Of a stretch of 34,139 bases of DNA, positions 21,579-27,897 are shown one piece after another (the first letter of the stretch is position 1; every line of letters begins with the position of its first letter). Source of the DNA: a virus. The DNA lies in IMG/VR virus record IMGVR_UViG_3300042308_001452, positions 1 to 34,139 of that record, one strand, 5' to 3'. A program made the position numbers and the translations under genes. Under the pieces are notes generated by a model. The model saw only the letters and a list, made by a program, of their open reading frames with translations, made no database searches and was not told the DNA's origin.

Positions 21579-21606
21579 GATAAATCTGCTGGTGTGGGGC
21601 TAGAGT
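21579..21606 (+). promoter_or_regulatory. Promoter: GATAAATCTGC - 11 nt - TAGAGT
   Basis: GATAAATCTGC (21579-21589), 11 nt, TAGAGT (21601-21606). Motif C (21537) and motif A with extended dyad CTGACT-AGATA-AGTCAG (21559-21575) are just upstream. Confidence 0.8.
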
Positions 21607-21638
21607 GGGTCGTACCACTACTAGACGAAAGGGCGAGC

Positions 21639-22406
21639 ATGCCAAACTGGTGCAGTAACACAATGAAGGTGTCAGGTCCGAAACCTGAACTCAAGCGATT
21701 CCTGAAATCACTCAAGATAAAGGAATTGCAAAAGACTGGAGAAATCCAAGACGGCAAATGGGTAGCCACTGGTGAAAAAGAAGTAGAAGTTGATTCACTC
21801 AACCACCTTGACCCGATTCCCGAGGCGTTGATGAACACGGTTTCGGGTTCAGTTCCCGAGGACAAACAGGCTGAACACAAAAAGCAAATGCAAGACAACC
21901 TAGATAAGTACGGCTACAAGGACTGGTACGACTATGCCAACGCCGTATGGGGAAGCAAGTGGGGCGCAGGTGATGTTGGCGTATCTGATGACGACTACAA
22001 CAAGGGTTCTGTCTCAATGTATTACCAGTCAGCATGGTCGCCGTGTAACGGTCTTATCGCTCGTATCTCAAAGCAGTTCCCGAAACTTGTATTCGGTGTC
22101 GTGTTCACGGAAGAAGCCGAGTTCTTTGCTGGTTGGGTTGTAATCCACAATGGCGAACTCATTGTTGAGGGCGAAGGTGTAACCGAAATGGATTCGGAGA
22201 TAGAGGGCATGCCCCAAGATACCGATGAACAAATGGACGAATACTGGGAAGCACAGAGTGAGTGGCGAGCAAACCGTGACGATGAAATGGTTGATTCGTG
22301 CGACAAGGCGATGCAACTCATCGTGTCGTGGATTCGTTCTAATCAGAGGCGAAAGGAGAAACTATCGTTCAGTCAGTATGACGATTACTTACTAGATAAG
22401 TCCTAA
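21639..22406 (+). CDS. Api92-like (ferredoxin-like fold) phage protein
   Basis: 255 aa. ATG 21639 (MPNWCSNTMKVSGPKPELKR); the earlier ATG 21594 lies in the promoter. The MPNWCSNT start is the hallmark of the Api92/YubB (former DUF1281) family of phage and plasmid proteins, and the C-terminal part (ISKQFPKLVFGVVFTEEAEFF) also fits. Middle acidic region is an insertion. Function unknown in the family. Two motif A copies are coding: NLDKYG (21899) and the terminal YLLDKS (22391). Confidence 0.88.
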   Translation: MPNWCSNTMKVSGPKPELKRFLKSLKIKELQKTGEIQDGKWVATGEKEVEVDSLNHLDPIPEALMNTVSGSVPEDKQAEHKKQMQDNLDKYGYKDWYDYANAVWGSKWGAGDVGVSDDDYNKGSVSMYYQSAWSPCNGLIARISKQFPKLVFGVVFTEEAEFFAGWVVIHNGELIVEGEGVTEMDSEIEGMPQDTDEQMDEYWEAQSEWRANRDDEMVDSCDKAMQLIVSWIRSNQRRKEKLSFSQYDDYLLDKS

Positions 22407-22440
22407 ACCCAAAATCAACCAAGAAACAAAGGAGAAAGAC

Positions 22441-22665
22441 ATGGCACTTACAGCCATTGAGAAAAAGACAATGCGAATCGCAGAGCGACTCAAGAACGAA
22501 AGACTTGAGCGTGAGTGGTCACAAGAAACGCTGGCGAATAAGGCTGGCATTGACCGTAAAACGGTGAATCGCATTGAGAACGGACATTTCTCGCCAAGCA
22601 TGACGACATTTCTATTGTTGTGCGAAGCGATGAAAGTGAACGCCCAAGACATTATTGCAAAATAA
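22441..22665 (+). CDS. XRE-family helix-turn-helix protein
   Basis: 74 aa after AAAGGAGAAAGAC. One Cro/CI-type HTH (about 12-70): RIAERLKNERLEREWSQETL, then ANKAGIDRKTVNRIENG and SPSMTTFLLLCEAMKVN. The recognition helix is about residues 35-44. No C-terminal dimerisation or ligand domain, so it may be a Cro-like regulator. It is the most direct candidate in the window for binding motif A, but nothing in the sequence proves that. Lies 34 nt after the Api92 gene, probably same transcript. Confidence 0.92.
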   Translation: MALTAIEKKTMRIAERLKNERLEREWSQETLANKAGIDRKTVNRIENGHFSPSMTTFLLLCEAMKVNAQDIIAK

Positions 22666-22678
22666 TGCCTGATGTGAA

Positions 22679-22706
22679 ATGGGTGGGGAGTGGACACCCC
22701 ACCCAT
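22679..22706 (+). terminator. Hairpin terminator
   Basis: ATGGGTGGGG (22679-22688) with CCCCACCCAT (22697-22706), 10-bp perfect stem 13 nt after the XRE gene. Confidence 0.78.
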
Positions 22707-22710
22707 ACTC

Positions 22711-22742
22711 ACTAGATAAGTCTGCTTACTAATAGATACAGT
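22711..22742 (+). promoter_or_regulatory. Promoter: motif A + TCTGC - 11 nt - TACAGT
   Basis: Motif A (22711-22721), TCTGC (22721-22725), 11 nt, TACAGT (22737-22742). Confidence 0.82.
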
Positions 22743-22772
22743 GTTGGTACTTACCACCAAAGGAGAAACGCC

Positions 22773-23477
22773 ATGAGCGAACAGCAAGTAATCTCAAACG
22801 ACATACTAAAGATTCTCGGCGATGTAATGCGCCGAAACAAGTATGCAAAAAAAGAAATGTGCAAAGAGGTTGCGATGAGCGACACCCCACCAATGCTCAT
22901 CATTGGTCGTATTCACCAGTCTGATGATACAGATGATGAATTGGCTGAATCAGCAAGTCAATACACAAAGCAGTTGGGCTTGGAACGCCAATACGATGTT
23001 GCCATGCTTCCACTGATTCACAAAGGCGACCCATACGACGCTTACATTGACGCTGTTGGTCACTTGCCTACAGCACCAGTGAACTTCATCTTTGTTGCTG
23101 TTGAGGGTTACATGCGTCGCTTCACAGACCTGACGACTCCAGCCGACCGTGACAGTGAAAGAGAATCGCTGAAAGATGAGTTCCAAAACAACCCTTTCAC
23201 CGATGTTCGTGAGGGTCTTGTAGTAAGTGGCGTGGACTGGGAACAGGACAAGATTTACATGAGCGCAAGCACCTACACCTATGACGACCAAGGTGTACCG
23301 ATGTTTGATGATGTGGACACTGACATTGTTCACCTGACAGATGAGAACAGCGAAATGGCTGAGGCTCGTTTCACCAATGCCATGCTTCAGACGATTTCAT
23401 ACCTGAAAATGGCAATAAAGGCAAAGGCGTTTCACACCTTGCTCACCGAAGCCGACAACGACAAAGAAGGGAACTAG
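22773..23477 (+). CDS. Hypothetical acidic protein, 234 aa
   Basis: ATG 22773 follows AAAGGAGAAACGCC. Soluble; N-terminal helix, strand-rich centre (APVNFIFVAVEGYMRRFTDL) and long acidic C-terminus (DDVDTDIVHLTDENSEMAEA). No domain recognised. Its stop is the TAG of motif A (23473), whose end gives the GTG of the next gene. First of a three-gene unit to 24029. Confidence 0.78.
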   Translation: MSEQQVISNDILKILGDVMRRNKYAKKEMCKEVAMSDTPPMLIIGRIHQSDDTDDELAESASQYTKQLGLERQYDVAMLPLIHKGDPYDAYIDAVGHLPTAPVNFIFVAVEGYMRRFTDLTTPADRDSERESLKDEFQNNPFTDVREGLVVSGVDWEQDKIYMSASTYTYDDQGVPMFDDVDTDIVHLTDENSEMAEARFTNAMLQTISYLKMAIKAKAFHTLLTEADNDKEGN

Positions 23478-23481
23478 ATAA

Positions 23482-23634
23482 GTGACCCAAACACTTACAG
23501 CAACCGAACTGGTGGACACAATGATTCGTCACTGCTCGGGCAGAGACTTAGTTGCTTCATCGGAAATGACCGACATGTTGCTTGACCTGCGTTCGCTAAT
23601 AACCAACGACAAACAGAAAGAGGAAGTGAAATGA
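23482..23634 (+). CDS. Small hypothetical protein, 50 aa, GTG start from motif A
   Basis: GTG 23482 lies at the end of motif A (23473-23483) with AAAGAAGGGA as Shine-Dalgarno. MTQTLTATELVDTMIRHCSG, then RDLVASSEMTDMLLDLRSLI and a charged end (NDKQKEEVK). All-helical. Stop TGA overlaps the ATG of the next gene (ATGA). The arrangement of two coupled starts argues that it is real. Confidence 0.72.
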   Translation: MTQTLTATELVDTMIRHCSGRDLVASSEMTDMLLDLRSLITNDKQKEEVK

Positions 23635-24029
23635 GCGAACAACAAAACCATGATGAAGAAATGCAAGAAATAATGAAAAAAGTGTTCTCTGATAACACCG
23701 AGTTTCCCACCGAGAATCCGTTTATCAGATTCGGATTTGACGCATTGCAGACATTGACCGAGGCACTGTTTGTTTATCAGAATCATGGTCACCGAATGGG
23801 ATTCAGTTTCTCGCAGGTGCAAGAAATTGCACAACTCCCCGACAAGGAGAAGGATGAGGCGCTAAAGTTTCTTGTGCCAAGTCCTGATGGACCATTGCTC
23901 ACAGAGGACGACCGTGCATTGGCAGACATGCTGGACGACTTGATTATGGACGCTATGGCTTATTCGGAAGCACGGGAAATAGCCAAAGAGACGATTCCCG
24001 ACATTGAGGATTTTCTCAAGAACCAGTAG
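23631..24029 (+). CDS. Hypothetical acidic helical protein, 132 aa
   Basis: Coupled to the previous gene by ATGA. MSEQQNHDEEMQEIMKKVFS shares its MSEQQ start with the 22773 protein. Helical throughout, acidic end (IPDIEDFLKNQ). Two nt after the stop begins a perfect 23-bp inverted motif A pair. Function unknown. Confidence 0.76.
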   Translation: MSEQQNHDEEMQEIMKKVFSDNTEFPTENPFIRFGFDALQTLTEALFVYQNHGHRMGFSFSQVQEIAQLPDKEKDEALKFLVPSPDGPLLTEDDRALADMLDDLIMDAMAYSEAREIAKETIPDIEDFLKNQ

Positions 24030-24031
24030 CC

Positions 24032-24054
24032 ACTTATCTAGTTACTAGATAAGT
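24032..24054. repeat. Perfect 23-bp inverted pair of motif A
   Basis: ACTTATCTAGT - T - ACTAGATAAGT: two full copies, head to head, one base apart. A third copy follows at 24065. Confidence 0.92.
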
Positions 24055-24076
24055 CCGATAACTAACTAGATAAGTC

Positions 24077-24110
24077 AGGGGGTGGGGTCAAACCCACCCT
24101 CTTTCTTTAT
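24077..24110 (+). terminator. Rho-independent terminator
   Basis: GGGGTGGG with CCCACCCT around GTCAAA, then CTTTCTTTAT. Ends the 22773-24029 unit. Confidence 0.78.
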
Positions 24111-24320
24111 GCACCCGATTCACCATGTAAGCCCCGCGTTTCGCTGCCAAAAAATCCAGAAATCCAGAGCCGCCGCAGCCGGCCGCCAGAACGTGCAAAA
24201 AAATGAAAAATTTGACAAATTTAATTCCCGGGGGGTGGTGAATCTAATTGACGGTGGTGGAAAGGAAGTGCCCTCGATGTCAGGTGGTCAAAAAAATAAC
24301 TTTCTTGCGTTGCCGTACCA
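24111..24320 (+). other. Degenerate cassette without gene
   Basis: AT-rich gap with an unpaired AGCCCCG (24130-24136), a G-rich remnant of motif B (CCCGGGGGGTGGTGA, 24227) and motif C (24248-24264), but no exact motif A. It looks like a decayed copy of the cassette seen at 17293 and 21397. Confidence 0.5.
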
Positions 24321-24348
24321 GATAAGTCTGCCTACCAAAAGATAATCT
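24321..24348 (+). promoter_or_regulatory. Promoter: GATAAGTCTGC - 11 nt - TAATCT
   Basis: GATAAGTCTGC (24321-24331) preceded by CCA in place of CTA, 11 nt, TAATCT (24343-24348). Confidence 0.75.
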
Positions 24349-24393
24349 GGAGTGACGGGCAAGTCGGGATAAAGTTCCGCTAGAAAGGTAGCC

Positions 24394-24873
24394 ATGAAAA
24401 AACTGACTGATGAATTCATTGACGGAATCCACAAAGAGATGTGGAAGGAAATGGAAAAAGAATTCGGAACGATGTATCGGATTCCCAAAGAACAAGCGTC
24501 CAATGCCAGCGAACTGATTCGTGGGCTACATGTACTGCAATTATGGCAAAGGGAAGGTGGAAGCAAAAATGTGCTTTCTTACCTGAACTCTTACTCCGTG
24601 CTTCCCCACATCGCCGACCACATTATTCAGACATACTGTGGCAAGGAAGTCCAGAGGGAAGCAATGCAGAAGCCTGAAAAACGCAAGGACAAATGGGGTG
24701 CGTTTATGGAGTGGGCAAAGACCCAAGACGGTAAAGAGTTCACCACCGAGCAACTGGTTGAGCAGTGTGGATTCTCGTATCAGACGACACTCGGGTTCGT
24801 GAACGAAACTCCAGAGTTCATCAAGGTCAAGCGTGGCTTGTACCGAATCTCTATCGCCAAGCGACCTGACTAA
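24394..24873 (+). CDS. Hypothetical protein with winged-helix-like C-terminus
   Basis: 159 aa after GAAAGGTAGCC. N-terminal helical part (MKKLTDEFIDGIHKEMWKEM), middle with HVLQLWQREGGSKNVLSYLN, and a C-terminal segment (about 105-155) EFTTEQLVEQCGFSYQTTLG...FIKVKRGLYRIS that looks like a winged helix ending in a beta wing. A DNA-binding regulatory role is plausible. The stop is followed at once by motif A (24873). Confidence 0.76.
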   Translation: MKKLTDEFIDGIHKEMWKEMEKEFGTMYRIPKEQASNASELIRGLHVLQLWQREGGSKNVLSYLNSYSVLPHIADHIIQTYCGKEVQREAMQKPEKRKDKWGAFMEWAKTQDGKEFTTEQLVEQCGFSYQTTLGFVNETPEFIKVKRGLYRISIAKRPD

Positions 24874-24908
24874 CTAGATAAGTCAAAAATCTAATAATTC
24901 TGTATCTA

Positions 24909-25103
24909 ACTAGATAAGTCCGCGGGGCTTCCAAAGGAAGCGAGGCTCGGGGTGGTCGGGTGTAAGTTGGCGAGGCTCGGGGTGGTCGGGTGCAAGTTGC
25001 CGAACGATTACCGAGTGGCTGGAACCAACTAGATAAGTGTCCGAGTGAAACTAACTAGATAAGTGGACTGACTAGATAAGTGGTATGAACTAACTAGATA
25101 AGT
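24909..25103 (+). promoter_or_regulatory. Dense operator array upstream of the MoxR/VWA operon
   Basis: Contains motif A at 24909, 25028, 25054, 25071 and 25093, CGGGGCT (24923-24929), and two motif B copies in a 30-bp direct repeat (24948, 24978; unit GGCGAGGCTCGGGGTGGTCG plus AAGTTG). The four last motif A copies are spaced 26, 17 and 22 bp and all point to the operon. No gene lies in this gap. Confidence 0.85.
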
Positions 25104-25108
25104 GGCGA

Positions 25109-25136
25109 GATAAATCTGCTGTCGGGTCGCTACAGT
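25109..25136 (+). promoter_or_regulatory. Promoter: GATAAATCTGC - 11 nt - TACAGT
   Basis: GATAAATCTGC (25109-25119), 11 nt, TACAGT (25131-25136), 5 bp after the fourth motif A of the array. Confidence 0.82.
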
Positions 25137-25180
25137 GGTACACGACAACCAACCCAACTACTAGAAACGGAGAAATACCA

Positions 25181-25909
25181 ATGGTTGCACAGACAGAAAC
25201 AACGGCTCTCCCCGAGTGCTGGAAAGCACTTGAGGACTGCCTCAACGCAGGGATAGACCGAGTAATCCTCTACGGTCCATCAGGTATCGGAAAGACCTAC
25301 GCTGGCATGACGCTCGGCAAAGTGGACGCTGGTGCGTTCCGACTGGTCTGCACCGAGGACATGACGAACATGGATGTTACAGGTGGCTTCATGCCGAACG
25401 GCAAAGGTGGCTTCATGTGGCTGGACGGTTCGGCTCTCAAGGCATGGAAGGGCAACGGAACAGAGGGTGGACGACTCATCGTGGACGAAGTAGATAAGGC
25501 TTCGGGCGATGTGTTCGCAACACTCTTGGCGATGTTGGATTCACCTGAATCTGCTTCGTTTGAGCATCCTGAAACTGGCGAAGTGATTCGTCCTCTCGGT
25601 GGATTCTCGGCAATTATGACCACGAACATTGAGAACATGGGTGAGTTGCCAACAGCACTCGCTGACCGTTTCCCGATTCGTATTCGTATCAACGAGCCAC
25701 ACCCGAGCGCACTGCTTCGCTTGTCTCCTGACTTGCGCAAGTACGCCGTTCGCATGGCTGACGCTGGTGACGACCGTATCTCACTTCGTGCGTTCATCGC
25801 ATTGGACAAACTCCGTGCGAGCGTTGGCATGGAACGAGCATGCTCACTCACTTTCGGCGACCGTTCCCGTCAGATTCTTGACGCACTCGCCATTGACGGG
25901 GTGAAATAA
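25181..25909 (+). CDS. MoxR-type AAA+ ATPase
   Basis: 242 aa. GPSGIGKT (32-39, Walker A), RLIVDEVDKA (98-107, Walker B), and TTNIENMGELPTALADRFPI (sensor 1 and the arginine region). Only the AAA core is present, shorter than cellular MoxR proteins (about 300 aa). These ATPases act as hexameric remodellers working on a VWA-domain partner, here the next gene, whose ATG overlaps the last base of its stop (TAATG). The substrate is unknown. Confidence 0.93.
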   Translation: MVAQTETTALPECWKALEDCLNAGIDRVILYGPSGIGKTYAGMTLGKVDAGAFRLVCTEDMTNMDVTGGFMPNGKGGFMWLDGSALKAWKGNGTEGGRLIVDEVDKASGDVFATLLAMLDSPESASFEHPETGEVIRPLGGFSAIMTTNIENMGELPTALADRFPIRIRINEPHPSALLRLSPDLRKYAVRMADAGDDRISLRAFIALDKLRASVGMERACSLTFGDRSRQILDALAIDGVK

Positions 25910-27450
25910 TGTCTCAACCTGCTGGCAAGCATGTTGCTGGCAAGGCGTTCCCGAGTGGACTAGATAAGTCCACTCGGGGTAACGCCAAAGCCGAGGCAAC
26001 CCTTCTCGGTCGGCGTGACCAAGCACACGGAGTTTGGACAGTAGAACACTGCCAAGCCGTGCGTGGCGAGCCAATGACCGATGTGACTAACAAAATCATG
26101 TTCGCACCAACGGACAATGACGACAAGGCTCGGGCGATTCGTGCGCACGAACTCATGCACGCAAAGGTGTCGCCTGATTCGGCACAAATGGCAGAGTGGG
26201 TCAAGCGTGAAATGGCTTCGGCTACAGCACTCACTGTCGTTGAGGAACTTCGTGTGAACTTTCTCTGCCAACAGGCAGGGATAGATGTAAAGAAACACCT
26301 TGCTGACGGAAGCGAACTCGCAAGTGGACAGCGTTGCGCAGAAACTAACGACTGGGCAATGGCAGTTGCTATGTGCGTTGGAACTGCTGGAAGTGCTGGA
26401 CACAAGCAATTTCTCAACGGCGTTCGCAGAGTGAATCGTGCATGGGGCGACCAACTGCTAGACATTGGCAAGCGAGCCGTGCGTGAGATGAAGAAGGCTC
26501 ATCGCACTGGTCACTTGGCTAACACGACAGTTCACAACGGACTTGCGCCGTTCGGATTCACCTACACGGAACAACTCGCCGAGTGGGTGGACAGGCTCGC
26601 TTCGTTCCCACCACCAAAGGAACGGAAGCAACCAAAGCCGAGCAAGAGCAAGGCTGGTGGCGAGGGCGAAGGTAACTCACTAGATAAGTCCAAAGCCCAC
26701 AGCAACGAAGGTGAAGGCAAGGAAGGTGAAGGCGACAAGGACGGAAATCCACTCAAGGACATAACTCCGTCTGCTATCACCACTGGCACTCCGAAATGGG
26801 GCGAACTTCGTCTTGAGCGTATGCCAATGCCTCGCTACAGCAAAGGTGGTATCGGTAAGAAGCGTATTGCAACAAACGCAGGTCGCAGACCTCGCCGTAT
26901 GCAACGCATGATGACCGACCCTGCTATGCGAGTGTTTGACCGAAAGGTGCGTGGCAGTGGTGGCATGGTCGTTATTGACGCAAGTGGTTCTATGTCGTTC
27001 ACGACAGAACAAATTGCCGAAATTATTGAGCATGCCCCTGGGGCTACTGTGTTGCTCTACTCCGACAGAGGTAGTCGTGGTCATAACGCATGGGTCGTTG
27101 GCGACAAAGGACGCATGGTTGAGACAGTGGAAGGAATTGACTACGGACACGGCAACGGCGTGGACTATCCAGCAATTCAGTGGGGCGTAAAGAATCGCAA
27201 AGATTCTCGCACTCCTCTTGTTTGGGTAACAGACGGTGGAGTGTGTGGCGTGAACGACAATTTCCACGATTCACTCGCCATGCAGTGTCTCACCTACGCT
27301 CGCAAGAACAACTACATCGTTGTTCCTCATGTTGAGGAAGCGATAAAGCAACTCAAGTCATTGAGCAACGGTGGAACGGCACGGAGTGTCTATCCAGCGA
27401 TGTTCCGTGATGTGTGGCGCAGACACATGGGCAAAATCCCACTCGCTTGA
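25909..27450 (+). CDS. HEXXH metallopeptidase-like / VWA-domain protein, MoxR partner
   Basis: 513 aa. N-terminal domain (about 40-230) has HELMH (80-84), a zinc-protease motif, and EELR (112-115) that may give a third ligand, as in VWA-linked putative metallopeptidases. A low-complexity linker (about 235-285, GEGEG/EGKEGEG) follows, then a VWA domain (about 350-510) with MIDAS DASGSMS (357-363) and WVTDGG (439-444). The MoxR/VWA pair suggests a chaperone-type complex acting on a phage or host protein; proteolysis is possible but unproven. Motif A is coding twice: GLDKS (25959) and SLDKS (26679). Confidence 0.9.
   Translation: MSQPAGKHVAGKAFPSGLDKSTRGNAKAEATLLGRRDQAHGVWTVEHCQAVRGEPMTDVTNKIMFAPTDNDDKARAIRAHELMHAKVSPDSAQMAEWVKREMASATALTVVEELRVNFLCQQAGIDVKKHLADGSELASGQRCAETNDWAMAVAMCVGTAGSAGHKQFLNGVRRVNRAWGDQLLDIGKRAVREMKKAHRTGHLANTTVHNGLAPFGFTYTEQLAEWVDRLASFPPPKERKQPKPSKSKAGGEGEGNSLDKSKAHSNEGEGKEGEGDKDGNPLKDITPSAITTGTPKWGELRLERMPMPRYSKGGIGKKRIATNAGRRPRRMQRMMTDPAMRVFDRKVRGSGGMVVIDASGSMSFTTEQIAEIIEHAPGATVLLYSDRGSRGHNAWVVGDKGRMVETVEGIDYGHGNGVDYPAIQWGVKNRKDSRTPLVWVTDGGVCGVNDNFHDSLAMQCLTYARKNNYIVVPHVEEAIKQLKSLSNGGTARSVYPAMFRDVWRRHMGKIPLA
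25951..25977. repeat. 27-bp perfect palindrome centred on motif A inside the VWA gene
   Basis: CCGAGTGGACT - AGATA - AGTCCACTCGG, 11-bp arms around the motif A centre, 43 nt after the start codon. Can be an extended operator, an RNA hairpin, or both. Confidence 0.9.
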
Positions 27451-27470
27451 GTGACTAGATAAGTCCTCGG

Positions 27471-27498
27471 GTGGGGGTTGGTGAGAGCCAGCCCCCAC
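27471..27498 (+). terminator. Hairpin terminator
   Basis: GTGGGGGTTGG (27471-27481) with CCAGCCCCCAC (27488-27498), one G-U pair, ends the MoxR/VWA operon. Confidence 0.78.
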
Positions 27499-27504
27499 TC
27501 TTGG

Positions 27505-27622
27505 CGTACACAGTTGGGGAGAACCGTGTACGACTTGCCTACGCTCTCTCGGCGAGCGTGTGTCGCTCTGAATACCAAGCGATACACTTTCCGTTTCTAA
27601 CGCTCTACGAGAGGGCTAGGCA
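27505..27622 (+). ncRNA. Candidate structured RNA, unknown class
   Basis: The gene-free stretch after the terminator folds into nested stems: CGTACAC (27505) with GTGTACG (27526), TGCCTA (27536) with TAGGCA (27617), and inside the latter CGCTC...GAGCG (27542-27558) and GTGTCGC...GCGATACAC (27559-27587). No promoter of its own is visible. Fold made by eye; could be incidental. Confidence 0.35.
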
Positions 27623-27660
27623 CTCCCAATACCTACTAGATAAGTGAAAGGACTAGATAA

Positions 27661-27882
27661 GTGGACACACCCGATGAAGCAGTGCAGGAAGCATTGAGCG
27701 AACTGCAAGACAGCCTGAAACATGCGATTCATTATTTGACTGGAATACTGGACGAAATTACGACAGGCTCGTACACACCAAAGAAAGCAAGTGAGGACTA
27801 CGAGAATCTACTGTGGAACGAAGGTATTGACTTCATTTCGCAGTTGAGTTCACTCGCTGAACTTGACTTAGAAATTGTTTGA
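27661..27882 (+). CDS. Small hypothetical helical protein, 73 aa, GTG start from motif A
   Basis: GAAAGGA then motif A (27652-27662) then GTG 27661, the same start design as 20539 and 27898. MDTPDEAVQEALSELQDSLK, helical and acidic to the end (SSLAELDLEIV). Another motif A copy lies 17 bp upstream (27635). Function unknown. Confidence 0.74.
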   Translation: MDTPDEAVQEALSELQDSLKHAIHYLTGILDEITTGSYTPKKASEDYENLLWNEGIDFISQLSSLAELDLEIV

Positions 27883-27897
27883 GAAAGGACTAGATAA

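Larger units (their letters stand above)
522..24997. repeat. Motif B: 20-bp intergenic repeat, consensus CGGGGTGGTCGGGNNNAAGT
   Basis: Plus copies: 522-541, 7664-7683, 11518-11537, 13216-13237, 13248-13267, 13268-13297 (compound), 14976-14995, 15902-15921, 16850-16869, 17372-17391, 18271-18290, 18297-18316, 19870-19890, 19901-19920, 21457-21476, 21489-21508, 24948-24967, 24978-24997. Minus copies: 3816-3835, 11394-11413, 12719-12738, 14862-14881, 15794-15813. The GGTCGG core and terminal AAGT are nearly constant and the four bases before AAGT vary. Nearly all copies are intergenic and upstream of a gene read in the same direction, often just downstream of an AGCCCCG/CGGGGCT hairpin; at 16850 and 3816 the motif ends 2 nt before the GATAA of a promoter. 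I know of no named element with this sequence. Confidence 0.88.

Noticed and set aside
25914-26471. Minus-strand frames opposite the MoxR and VWA genes
   Set aside because: They mirror strongly supported genes with intact catalytic motifs on the plus strand.
16942-26690. LDK as a functional peptide motif shared by many proteins
   Set aside because: It is the only open plus-strand frame of the DNA repeat, so it follows from the repeat and does not need a protein-level reason.
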